Shown piece by piece: positions 6,579 to 13,178 of a DNA stretch of 14,570 bases. The translations under genes and the position numbers were made by a program. The stretch is from positions 1-14,570 of the forward strand of contig PMYJ01000105.1 in assembly GCA_003170875.1 (NCBI GenBank), in the 5' to 3' direction. How positions within the stretch are numbered: position 1 is the first letter of the stretch; each line of letters opens with the position of its first letter. The stretch is from Candidatus Dormiibacterota bacterium (lineage in GTDB: Bacteria > Chloroflexota > Dormibacteria > Aeolococcales > Aeolococcaceae). A model generated the notes under the pieces. That model was given only the letters and a program-made list of their open reading frames with translations, had not been told where the DNA came from and ran no database searches.

Positions 6579-6895
6579 CGCCGCCGGAGGGTGCAGACGA
6601 GGCGAACGCAGCAGAGAGGGCTCCGTTGCGCACCTGTGTGGGGTGCCGGCGCCGGCGGCCGCGCCCCGAACTGGTCCGTCTGGTCGCTGGGGCATCGGGA
6701 GCGGTTATCCTGGACATCCCCGCCCGTGCGCCCGGCCGCGGCGCCTATCTCTGCCGGGATTCGGGCATGGCCTGCCTGCGAGTCGCCCAGCGGCGCCGCA
6801 GCCTGAGTCGATCCCTGCGGGTGGGGGAGAATGTCATCGACCCCGAGACACTGGGCCGTCAGCTCAGCGAGCTCGCCCAGGAGGAGCGACCATAG
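6575..6895 (+). CDS. ylxR: YlxR/RnpM family RNA-binding protein (DUF448)
   Basis: YlxR is a small nucleic-acid-binding protein encoded between nusA and infB in many bacteria; recent work on Gram-positive homologues links it to RNase P (name RnpM). The 106-residue product shows the family core RTCVGCRRRRPRPELVRLV (about 19-37, with the CxxC pair) and PGRGAYLCRDSGMACL (about 53-68). The Arg-rich stretch would suit RNA binding. The start is GTG 6575, overlapping the nusA stop and preceded by a well-placed GGAGGAG. The neighbouring L7Ae-like gene ylxQ, found here in Bacillus, is absent. The last codons carry AGGAGGAG, which may serve infB translation. Confidence 0.9.
   Translation: MTPPEGADEANAAERAPLRTCVGCRRRRPRPELVRLVAGASGAVILDIPARAPGRGAYLCRDSGMACLRVAQRRRSLSRSLRVGENVIDPETLGRQLSELAQEERP
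6879..6886 (+). promoter_or_regulatory. Ribosome-binding site of infB, with start-deciding spacing
   Basis: AGGAGGAG (6879-6886) is the strongest Shine-Dalgarno match in the operon. It ends 14 bases before the conventional infB GTG at 6901, which is too far, but exactly five bases before an in-frame ATA at 6892. The ATA overlaps the ylxR TAG (ATAG), in the same way that GTG overlaps TGA at other junctions of this operon. This suggests that translation may begin at ATA 6892, three codons upstream of the GTG. Confidence 0.45.
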
Positions 6896-6900
6896 CCACG

Positions 6901-8685
6901 GTGAACAAGATCCGACTGCCGGCCAGCGTCACGGTCAAGGAGCTGGCGGAGCGGCTCGGCGTGCCCGGGGCCCAGGTGATCACCTACCTGATGCAGAACG
7001 GGGTGATGGCCGCCCTCAACCAGTCGGTCGACTTCGACACGGCCGCGCTGGCCGCCGACAACTTCGGCTTCGAGGCGGAGTCGGAGGAGGCCCCCGCGAC
7101 CGAGGCTGCGGCTCCGTCCGCCGGCCCCGCGCTGCGGCCGCGCCACCCCCTCCTCGACCTCTCCGGCGAGGACCCCGCCAAGCTGGTGCCCCGCCCTCCG
7201 GTGGTCGCCGTCCTCGGACACGTCGACCACGGCAAGACCTCGATCCTCGACAGGATCCGGACCACCAGCGTGGCCGCGGGCGAGGCGGGAGGCATTACTC
7301 AGCGGATCGGCGCCTACCAGGTGGAGCGTCAGGGGCGGCTGATCACCTTCATCGACACCCCGGGCCACGAGGCCTTCAGCGCCATGCGGGCCCGCGGAGC
7401 GGACGTCACCGACATCGCGATCCTGGTGGTCGCCGCCGACGACGGGGTCATGCCCCAGACCGAGGAGGCGATCCACCACATCCGGAGCGCCGGCGTGCCG
7501 CTGGTCGTCGCCATCAACAAGGCGGACAAGGACGGGGCCAACCCGGACCGCGTCCTCCAGCAGCTCGCCGAGCGGCAGGTCGTCCCCGAGAGTTACGGCG
7601 GCGAGGTGCCCATGGTGCCGACCAGCGCCGTCACCGGCCAGGGGATCGAGGACCTCCTCGACACCATCCTGCTGGTGAGCGACGTGGTGAGCCCGCCCCG
7701 GGCAAACCCCGACCGGCTCGCGGTCGGCACCGTCATCGACTCCGAGCTGGAGCGGGGGAGGGGCCCGGTGGCCACCGTCCTGGTCCAGAACGGCACCCTC
7801 CGCATCGGCGACAACGTGGTGGTCGGCCGTGTCTACGGCAAGATCAGGGCGCTCACCGACGACGCCGGTCGCCGGGTCAAGGAGGCGGGCCCCAGCAAGC
7901 CGGTCCTGATCAGCGGGCTGACCGACGTCGCCACCGCCGGCGAGGTCCTCCAGGTCATGGAGACCGAGAAGGCGGCGCGGGCCCTGGCCGAGCAGCGGAC
8001 CAATGAGCAGCGGGCGAAGGTCGCCCAGCCGGTCCGCCGGATCACCCTCTCCGACTTCGCCGCCGTGCAGGGTGAGACCAAGACCATGACCCTCGTCCTC
8101 AAGGCCGAGGCCAACGGCTCGCTGGAGGCTCTCCGCAGCCAGATCACCAAGCTCGAGGATCCCAACGTCACCATCAAGATCGTCGGTGAGGGGGTCGGCG
8201 CGGTGGGGGAGGCGGACGTCAACCTCGCCGCGGTCTCCGGGGCCATCGTCATCGGCTTCAACGTGCATCCCGACGACCGCGCCAAAGCCGCCGCCGAGGA
8301 GCTCGGCGTCGACATCCGCTTCTACGACGTCGTCTACCAGGTCACCGACGACATCGTGAAGTCGATCCGGGGGATGTACGAGCCCTCCTTCATCGAGGTC
8401 TACCAGGGCCGTGCCGAGGTTCGCAAGGTCTTCAGCGTCGACGGTCGCCCGGCGATCGCCGGCTGCCAGGTGGTGGACGGCAAAATCACCCGCGCCGCCA
8501 CCTGCACCGTGCGTCGCGACGGCCGTGAGGTCGGCAGGGGCAAGATCGACGCCCTCAAGCGGTTCAGGGACGACGTTCGCGAGGTTGCCCGCGGCTACGA
8601 ATGCGGGATCACCCTCGACGGCTTCGCCGACTTCGCAGAGGGCGACGTCCTCGAGGCACACGTCACCGAGCAGCAGAACATCTGA
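6901..8685 (+). CDS. infB: Translation initiation factor IF-2
   Basis: IF-2 is the GTPase that brings fMet-tRNA to the 30S subunit and promotes subunit joining. From GTG 6901 the product has 594 residues. It has one IF2N domain (about 1-55, KIRLPASVTVKELAERLGV), a very short acidic/Pro-Ala linker (about 57-80), the GTPase domain with G1 GHVDHGKT (106-113), G2 GGITQ (130-134), G3 DTPGHE (152-157), G4 NKAD (206-209) and G5 TSA (241-243), then domains II-IV ending in the fMet-tRNA-binding barrel (VYQGRAEVRKVF ... GYECGITLDGFADFAEGDVLE). It is short next to E. coli IF-2 (about 890) because the N-terminal extension is minimal, close to the Thermus type. An ATA start at 6892 would add MAT. All GTPase motifs are intact. 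Confidence 0.95.
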   Translation: MNKIRLPASVTVKELAERLGVPGAQVITYLMQNGVMAALNQSVDFDTAALAADNFGFEAESEEAPATEAAAPSAGPALRPRHPLLDLSGEDPAKLVPRPPVVAVLGHVDHGKTSILDRIRTTSVAAGEAGGITQRIGAYQVERQGRLITFIDTPGHEAFSAMRARGADVTDIAILVVAADDGVMPQTEEAIHHIRSAGVPLVVAINKADKDGANPDRVLQQLAERQVVPESYGGEVPMVPTSAVTGQGIEDLLDTILLVSDVVSPPRANPDRLAVGTVIDSELERGRGPVATVLVQNGTLRIGDNVVVGRVYGKIRALTDDAGRRVKEAGPSKPVLISGLTDVATAGEVLQVMETEKAARALAEQRTNEQRAKVAQPVRRITLSDFAAVQGETKTMTLVLKAEANGSLEALRSQITKLEDPNVTIKIVGEGVGAVGEADVNLAAVSGAIVIGFNVHPDDRAKAAAEELGVDIRFYDVVYQVTDDIVKSIRGMYEPSFIEVYQGRAEVRKVFSVDGRPAIAGCQVVDGKITRAATCTVRRDGREVGRGKIDALKRFRDDVREVARGYECGITLDGFADFAEGDVLEAHVTEQQNI

Positions 8686-8699
8686 CCGTGCCGGCGTTC

Positions 8700-9158
8700 A
8701 TGCCTCACGCCAAGAGCAGAGGTCGCCCCGGCGATCCGGGCGCGTCCCGATTCCAGCCCGTGCTCAGCCCGTCGTCCCGACCGCCGCGACCCGAGAGGAT
8801 CGCCGAGCAGCTCCGCCAGGAGCTCTCCTCCCTGATGCTCACCGAGATGAAGGACCCGCGGGTTCGCCTCGCCTCGGTGTCGCGGGTGAGCATCGCCCCC
8901 GACCTGCGCACCGCCACCGTGATGATCTCGGCGGTCGGGGAGGATCCCGAGCGCCGGGCGGTGGTGGATGCCATGCGCCACGCCGAGGGTTACCTCCGCG
9001 CCCAGCTCGGCCACCGGCTGGAGAATCTCAAGGGGTCGCCGCACCTCCAGTTCCAGCTCGACGAGTCGATCGCCTACTCGGTCCGGATGAGCAGCATGCT
9101 GCGGGAGCTGGATCTCGGAGCCGCCGCTGACGCCCCCCCCGACGAGGAGCCCTCGTGA
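8700..9158 (+). CDS. rbfA: 30S ribosome-binding factor RbfA
   Basis: RbfA is a KH-like cold-shock factor that binds immature 30S particles and helps 16S 5'-end maturation. From ATG 8700 the protein has 152 residues. The core begins RPERIAEQLRQELSSLML, followed by DPRVRLASVSRVSIAPDLR, TATVMISAVG and the C-terminal signature LQFQLDESIAYSVRMSSML, all typical of the family. The first 25 or so residues (Arg/Pro/Ser-rich) and the acidic C-terminal tail fall outside the core. GTG 8688, four codons earlier and two bases after the infB stop, is an alternative start; neither has a clear ribosome-binding site. The final codons (EEPS) include GAGGAG that likely drives nrnA translation, and the stop overlaps that gene. 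Confidence 0.92.
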   Translation: MPHAKSRGRPGDPGASRFQPVLSPSSRPPRPERIAEQLRQELSSLMLTEMKDPRVRLASVSRVSIAPDLRTATVMISAVGEDPERRAVVDAMRHAEGYLRAQLGHRLENLKGSPHLQFQLDESIAYSVRMSSMLRELDLGAAADAPPDEEPS

Positions 9159-10150
9159 CCGTGGCCGAACGCCGCTTTCGAGAGGTCGCCGACGCCGCGA
9201 GCGACATCCAGCGCCTGATCGGCGAGGCGCGCGAGATCGGGTGCCTCGCCCACAAGGACGCCGACGCCGACAGCCTGGGCTCAGCCCTCGCCTTCGCCGA
9301 GGCGCTCCACGAGATGGGCAAGAGCGTGCACACCGTGGTGCCCAGCCCGCTCCCCCGGGCCCTCACCTACCTCCCCGGATACGACACGATCGTCGACCAG
9401 CCGCCCCCCCTCGACCTCCTCTTCACCTTCGATTGCGCCACCGTCCACCGCTTCGGCGACCGGGCCGCCCTGGTCGCGAGCGTCGCCCACGTGATCAACG
9501 TCGACCATCACGCGAGCAACGACGGCTTCGGGGAGATCAACGTCGTCGACGTTGCGGCGAGCGCCACCGGACAGGTCGTGTACCGCCTGCTCCGGGCGAT
9601 GGGCTGTCCGATCTCACCGGAGACGGCCACCAACCTCTACGCCGCGCTCCTCACCGACACCGGCGGCTTCCGCCATGAGAACACCACCGAGGCTGCGCTC
9701 CGGCTGGGCGCCGACCTGGTCGCCCTGGGCGCGAACGCCGGCTGGATCGCGCTCAAGAGCTACAAGTCCCGCACCGTCGCCCAGCTCCGCCTCGAGGGCA
9801 TGGCCGTCGCCCGGAGCCAGATCGATTGCGGCGGCCGTCTGATCTGGTCGGAGATCACCGCCGCGATGCTGGAGGAGACCGGGACCACCCTGCAGGAGGC
9901 GGAGGGAGTGATCGACCAGCTCCAGACCGTGGAGCCGATGAAGATCGCCGTCCTCTTCAAGGAGGCGGGTCCCGACCTGACCAAGATCTCGGTCCGGAGC
10001 CGCGATGAGATCGACGCCACCCACGTGTGCACCCCTTTCGGCGGCGGCGGCCACCGCCGCGCCGCCGGCGCCGAGCTGCGCGAACCCCTGGAGACGGCCC
10101 GTGATAGGGTCCTCGACGTCGCCCGGGGCCTGTTGCGGCGGTCCGCCTAG
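9155..10150 (+). CDS. nrnA: DHH/DHHA1 phosphoesterase, NrnA-type nanoRNase / pAp phosphatase
   Basis: NrnA-type enzymes degrade short RNA oligomers and often also dephosphorylate 3'-phosphoadenosine 5'-phosphate, using Mn2+. The 331-residue product has the DHH domain motifs in order: AHKDADADSLGSA (32-44, metal-binding Asp37/Asp39), FTFDCAT (91-97), NVDHHASND (115-123) and LLTDTGGFRHENTT (166-179). The C-terminal DHHA1 domain has TPFGGGGHRRAAGA (293-306). The first motif has ADAD where NPDGD is common, but the metal ligands are kept. The start is GTG 9155, overlapping the rbfA stop (GTGA), with GAGGAG five bases before. Position between rbfA and truB is as in actinobacteria, where the gene is part of the nusA-infB operon. 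Exact substrate preference cannot be read from the sequence. Confidence 0.92.
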   Translation: MTVAERRFREVADAASDIQRLIGEAREIGCLAHKDADADSLGSALAFAEALHEMGKSVHTVVPSPLPRALTYLPGYDTIVDQPPPLDLLFTFDCATVHRFGDRAALVASVAHVINVDHHASNDGFGEINVVDVAASATGQVVYRLLRAMGCPISPETATNLYAALLTDTGGFRHENTTEAALRLGADLVALGANAGWIALKSYKSRTVAQLRLEGMAVARSQIDCGGRLIWSEITAAMLEETGTTLQEAEGVIDQLQTVEPMKIAVLFKEAGPDLTKISVRSRDEIDATHVCTPFGGGGHRRAAGAELREPLETARDRVLDVARGLLRRSA

Positions 10151-10152
10151 CC

Positions 10153-11076
10153 ATGGAAGCCTCCCCCGCGGCCCCGCCCCGCCGGGGCGCGATGAGCGCC
10201 GTCCTGGCCCTCAACAAGCAGTTGGGCCAGACCTCCTTCGACTGCATCCGCCAGGTGCGCCGGATCTACGGTGAGCGGCGGGTCGGCCACGCGGGCACCC
10301 TCGACCCGATGGCGCAGGGGCTGCTCCCCGTCTGCCTGGGAGGAGCCACCCGGCTCATCGACCACTTCCACCGCCAGACCAAGACCTACCGCTGCACGGT
10401 CCGGCTCGGCGAGCGTTCCGAGACGCTCGACACCGAAGGGACCGTCACCCCCGGCGGCGACGCCGGGGGGCTGGACGCCGACCAGGTGCGGGCGGCGCTC
10501 CGCCAGTTTGTCGGCGAGATCTCCCAGGTCCCGCCGATGCACTCTGCGGTCCGCCACGAGGGCGAGCACCTCTACGAGCTGGCACGGCGTGGGGAGCAGG
10601 TCGAGCGCCAGCCCCGCTCCGCGCTGATCGTGAGCGCCGAGCTGACCGGCTTCCGGCCCGGCAGCGTGGCCGAGGCCGACATCGAGGTCGAGTGCGGGAA
10701 GGGCACCTTCATGCGGGTTCTCGCCAGCGACCTCGGCGACGCACTGGGGGTCGGGGGTCTGCTCAGCTGGCTGGAGCGCACCCGGTACGGCTCGCTGGAC
10801 ATCGCCGGCGCCCACACCATCGAGGAGCTGCAGGGCCTCGAAGACCCCACCACAGCGCTCCTCCCTGCCTGGGTCGCGGTCAGCTTCCTGCCCCAGGTTT
10901 TCCTCGGACCGCCGGCGGTGACCCTGGTCCGCAACGGGCAGGCCGTCTTCCTGCCCCGGGTGGGTACCGGCCTTCCCCAGGGGGAGACCCGGGCCCATTC
11001 CCCCTCCGGCGACCTCGTCGCGGTCGGGGAGGTCACCGGCTTCCGCTTCCGGCCCACGAAGGTCATGGCCGGCTGA
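10153..11076 (+). CDS. truB: tRNA pseudouridine(55) synthase TruB
   Basis: TruB converts uridine 55 in the T-loop of tRNAs to pseudouridine. The 307 residues contain LALNKQLGQTSFDCIRQVRR (about 18-37), the catalytic-Asp motif GHAGTLDPMAQGLLPVCLGG (45-64; Asp51), KTYRCTVRLGERSETLDTEG (KxY and LGxxTxTxDxxG), VPPMHSAVRHEGEHLYELAR and the ECGKGTFMRVLASDLG motif (YIRSLARDLG in others). The C-terminus (VTLVRNGQAVFLP) looks like a PUA-type domain. GATRL replaces the usual GxATK after the catalytic loop. ATG 10153 begins two bases after the nrnA stop; ATG 10192 (MSAVLALN) is a plausible shorter start because the first 13 residues are outside the conserved fold. Neither has a strong ribosome-binding site. 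Confidence 0.94.
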   Translation: MEASPAAPPRRGAMSAVLALNKQLGQTSFDCIRQVRRIYGERRVGHAGTLDPMAQGLLPVCLGGATRLIDHFHRQTKTYRCTVRLGERSETLDTEGTVTPGGDAGGLDADQVRAALRQFVGEISQVPPMHSAVRHEGEHLYELARRGEQVERQPRSALIVSAELTGFRPGSVAEADIEVECGKGTFMRVLASDLGDALGVGGLLSWLERTRYGSLDIAGAHTIEELQGLEDPTTALLPAWVAVSFLPQVFLGPPAVTLVRNGQAVFLPRVGTGLPQGETRAHSPSGDLVAVGEVTGFRFRPTKVMAG

Positions 11077-11111
11077 CCGGGTGACGAGATGCCGGGGATG
11101 AACCGTTGTCG

Positions 11112-12059
11112 ATGACCCTGGAGCACTCGCTGGGCCCGGAGCGCGGACCGTCGCCGCCTCCCGCGGCGTGCACCATCGGCGTTTTCGACGGCGTTCATCG
11201 CGGCCACCAGCAGCTGCTGGCCCGCACCGTGGCAGCGGCCCGTGAGGTCGGCGGCATCGCCGTCGCCGTCACCTTCGAGCCCCACCCGAGCGCCGTGCTC
11301 GATCCCGGCAACGTCCCGCCCGAGCTGACCACGCTCGACGAGAAGCGCGAGCGGCTCATCGCCGCGGGCATCGACCGCGTGGTGGTGGTCAACTTCACGC
11401 GCGAGGTGAGCCAGTGGAGCCCGGAGCGATTCTGCGAGCGGCTGCTCGACCGCTTCGACCTCCGCCACCTCGTGGTCGGGGCCGGCTTTGCCCTCGGGCG
11501 CCAGCGCCGGGGGGACGTCGCATTCCTCCGCGGCTTCGGGGCAGAGCACGGCTTCACGGTGGAGACCGTGGACCCGGTGACCGACGCCGGCGTGACCATC
11601 TCCTCCACGCGGGTGCGCTCGGCGCTGGTCTCGGGCGACGTCGAGGGCGCCACACTCCTTCTCGGCCACCCGTACTTCCTGGACGGCACCGTGGAGCACG
11701 GCGATCGGATGGGGTGGAGGTTGGGCTTCCCCACCGCCAACGTGGGGGTCGAGCCCGGCAAGTGCCTTCCCGAGATGGGCATCTACAGCACCTGGATCCG
11801 CGCCCGGGGGGCGTGGCTCCCGGCCGCCTCGAGCATCGGCTACCGGCCCACCTTCGGCGGCGACCGCCTCACCGTCGAGGCCCACGTACTGGACTACGAG
11901 GGCGACCTCTACGGCGAGCGGGTGCGGCTGGCCTTTGTCCACCGGCTGCGGGAGGAGCGCTGGTATCCGGACGAGGCGTCGCTCATCGCCCAGATGCAGC
12001 TCGACGTCGCGGAGACGCGGCGACTGCTTGAGAAGGCCGCGCCGCCGTCGGAGCTCTGA
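11112..12059 (+). CDS. ribF: Bifunctional riboflavin kinase / FAD synthetase RibF
   Basis: RibF phosphorylates riboflavin to FMN and adenylates FMN to FAD. From ATG 11112 it has 315 residues. The N-terminal nucleotidyltransferase shows GVFDGVHRGHQQLL (about 23-36), TFEPHP, VVGAGFALGRQRRGD (usual form GxDFxFGxxRxG) and TISSTRVRSAL (about 162-172). The C-terminal flavokinase domain shows GWRLGFPTANV, GIYSTWI, SIGYRPTFGG and VEAHVLDYEGDLYGERVRL, plus the final helix with QLDVAETRR. TTG 11106, two codons upstream in frame, is an alternative start. An 8-codon frame from ATG 11089 ends in an ATGA overlap with ATG 11112. The gene is 35 bases after truB, in the common rbfA-truB-ribF order. It is the last plus-strand housekeeping gene; rpsO/pnp do not follow in the window. 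Confidence 0.95.
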   Translation: MTLEHSLGPERGPSPPPAACTIGVFDGVHRGHQQLLARTVAAAREVGGIAVAVTFEPHPSAVLDPGNVPPELTTLDEKRERLIAAGIDRVVVVNFTREVSQWSPERFCERLLDRFDLRHLVVGAGFALGRQRRGDVAFLRGFGAEHGFTVETVDPVTDAGVTISSTRVRSALVSGDVEGATLLLGHPYFLDGTVEHGDRMGWRLGFPTANVGVEPGKCLPEMGIYSTWIRARGAWLPAASSIGYRPTFGGDRLTVEAHVLDYEGDLYGERVRLAFVHRLREERWYPDEASLIAQMQLDVAETRRLLEKAAPPSEL

Positions 12060-12082
12060 GGGCCTGGATCCCTCGGAGGCCC
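12060..12082 (+). terminator. Hairpin directly after ribF
   Basis: GGGCCT (12060-12065) pairs with AGGCCC (12077-12082) around an 11-base loop, starting at the base after the ribF stop. An overlapping alternative is GAGGG (12058-12062) with CCCTC (12070-12074). There is no T-run, so termination by this structure alone is uncertain. Confidence 0.3.
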
Positions 12083-12099
12083 CCTGGCGTCTCCGTAAC

Positions 12100-12118
12100 C
12101 GGCGGCCCACGTCCGCCG
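12100..12118 (+). terminator. Second hairpin after ribF, possible operon terminator
   Basis: CGGCGG (12100-12105) pairs with CCGCCG (12113-12118) around a 7-base loop. With one bulged C, the stem extends to AAC on the left (12097-12099) and GTT on the right (12118-12120). Only two T residues follow. Together with the hairpin at 12060-12082 it makes the 131-base ribF-12191 gap a likely end of the translation operon. The gap also has CACGAT at 12146-12151 preceded by TG, a weak extended -10 candidate for the next gene. Confidence 0.35.
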
Positions 12119-12190
12119 TTCCCCGACCGACAACAGCACCCGTGCCACGATCAACGACGGTCGGGCGTCGGGTCATGGGGGAGAGCGGCC

Positions 12191-12616
12191 GTGCCGAAAT
12201 GGATCACAGCCCGACGCCTGGTGGCGGTGGGCGTTGCGGCGGTCCTGCTGGCGGGAGTCGCGGGCCTCTCCTTCTTTGCGGGCGACGGCTTCGCGCTGGG
12301 CGGATTGAGCGTTCGCCGGGCGACGCCCGGCCAGCTGGCCAGTGCTATGCAGGGAGACCACTTCTACTCCGACTATCGCGAGAACACCCTCGTGGTAGTG
12401 GGATCGGTCGCGTCGGTGTCCGGGAGTGGCGACACCTTCACACTCGAATTCGCCACGTCGGGAGCCTTCAAGGCCCTCTGCGAGTTCCAGGCGGGCCGCC
12501 CTCCGGTATCAGTGGGCGACACGATCACAGTTGTGAGCGCGGCCTATAGCGCCGAGCGCCGTCCGTCGGCGGTGGAGCTCACCGGATGTGTGCTGCTGGG
12601 CTCTGCGGGCCCATGA
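12191..12616 (+). CDS. Membrane-anchored protein with probable OB-fold (tRNA_anti-like type)
   Basis: The 141-residue product starts at GTG 12191, with GGGGGAGAG (about 12177-12185) just upstream. It has a basic N-terminus (MPKWITARR), one hydrophobic segment (about 9-30) and an external domain. The domain runs ATPGQLASAM, a short Tyr-rich turn, LVVVGSVASVSGSGDTFTLEF, a Cys97 in FKALCEFQ, SVGDTITVVSA and a final VELTGCVLL with Cys133. This beta-rich pattern (y..n..vV.G.V....., C.F, GD.v.V.g, L..C) resembles the small OB-fold family called tRNA_anti-like, often found in secreted proteins and lipoproteins. The assignment is from memory of the pattern. No lipobox Cys is present, so it is likely held by an uncleaved anchor. 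Function is unknown. It lies after likely terminators, so it is probably a separate transcription unit. Confidence 0.7.
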   Translation: MPKWITARRLVAVGVAAVLLAGVAGLSFFAGDGFALGGLSVRRATPGQLASAMQGDHFYSDYRENTLVVVGSVASVSGSGDTFTLEFATSGAFKALCEFQAGRPPVSVGDTITVVSAAYSAERRPSAVELTGCVLLGSAGP

Positions 12617-12652
12617 CCCGGGGCACCGGGCGGACGGGCCCGCTCAGTCCTG

Positions 12653-12706
12653 GGGCTGCCTCCGCCGCGACAGGATCTGAGGCGATCACCGGGCGTCCGG
12701 CAGCCC
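12653..12706. terminator. Inverted repeat between convergent genes
   Basis: GGGCTGCC (12653-12660) and GGCAGCCC (12699-12706) form a perfect 8-base inverted repeat around a 38-base loop. They lie in the 135-base gap between the plus-strand OB-fold gene and the minus-strand membrane gene. A smaller hairpin, CGGGC/GCCCG (12627-12642), lies just left of it. The position suits a two-way terminator, but the loop is long and no T-run is seen. The rest of the gap shows nothing recognisable. Confidence 0.25.
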
Positions 12707-12751
12707 GCTTCGTCCGACGTCACCCCTGAGCGGAGCTGACCCGCGGCTGCG

Positions 12752-13102
12752 CTACCGCCCGCGCGTCCGCGCCCGAAGGTCGCCTCGCAGCCCCAGCCCG
12801 GCAACCCCCAGGACCACGGCTGCCGCCCAGCCGGCCACCAGCAGCCCGCCCACCAGCGGCGAGCCGACGGTGATCGCGAGGGCGATGGGCAGCAGCATGA
12901 TCCCGGCGCCGCAGAGGTAGGCCGCCCACGCTCCGGGGGCCTGCTTGCGGATCGACGCGGTGACTGCCATCGCCAAGAGGAGCACCACGAGGAGCACCCC
13001 CACCGTCGGGAAGAGGTAGACGGAGAAGCCACCCAGCACTCCGATGAGCAGCCACGCCCGGTTCGGTCTGGCGAGCGGCGCGGCACCCATCACGGCAAGC
13101 AT
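12752..13102 (-). CDS. Small hypothetical integral membrane protein
   Basis: The 116-residue product begins MLAVMGAAPLARPNRAWLLI at ATG 13102 (minus strand) and stops at 12752. Hydrophobic stretches at about 17-48 (long enough for two helices around a central Phe-Pro), 58-78 and 82-105 predict three or four membrane helices; the tail RGDLRARTRGR is strongly basic and so probably cytoplasmic. I recognise no family. The frame stays open upstream to 13258, but that part is Arg/Ser-rich and overlaps the GH94 gene, so the ATG at 13102 is preferred; ATG 13090 is another option. There is no clear ribosome-binding site. Competing frames across this stretch encode Arg/Ser/Gly-rich strings, and only this frame gives coherent helices, which is the main support for it being real. 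Confidence 0.6.
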   Translation of the reverse strand: MLAVMGAAPLARPNRAWLLIGVLGGFSVYLFPTVGVLLVVLLLAMAVTASIRKQAPGAWAAYLCGAGIMLLPIALAITVGSPLVGGLLVAGWAAAVVLGVAGLGLRGDLRARTRGR

Positions 13103-13148
13103 GACTGGCGAGCTTCGCCGGCGCTGGCTCCCGCACCGAGAACGGCGC

Positions 13149-13166
13149 GGTGGGGAGACCCCCGCC
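13149..13166 (-). terminator. Hairpin after the GH94 gene
   Basis: GGTGGGG (13149-13155) pairs with CCCCGCC (13160-13166) around a 4-base loop, with one G-T wobble on the plus-strand reading. On the minus strand it begins 12 bases after the stop codon of the GH94 gene. This is where a terminator would sit, but no T-run follows. The 76-base gap between the two minus-strand genes holds nothing else that I can recognise. Confidence 0.35.
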
Positions 13167-13178
13167 CGGGCCCGATCC

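Noticed and set aside
6643..6900. Extended N-terminus for IF-2 within ylxR
   Set aside because: The added stretch is the out-of-frame reading of ylxR and lacks IF-2 sequence; IF2N begins at about 6901.
6859..8661. Long minus-strand open frame (600 codons) opposite infB
   Set aside because: It is a shadow of infB caused by high third-position G/C; composition is Asp/Gly/Val/Leu-rich and no motif is seen.
12544..13136. Other minus-strand frames over the membrane protein region
   Set aside because: They give Ser/Arg/Gly-rich products; only the frame ending at 12752 yields coherent membrane helices.
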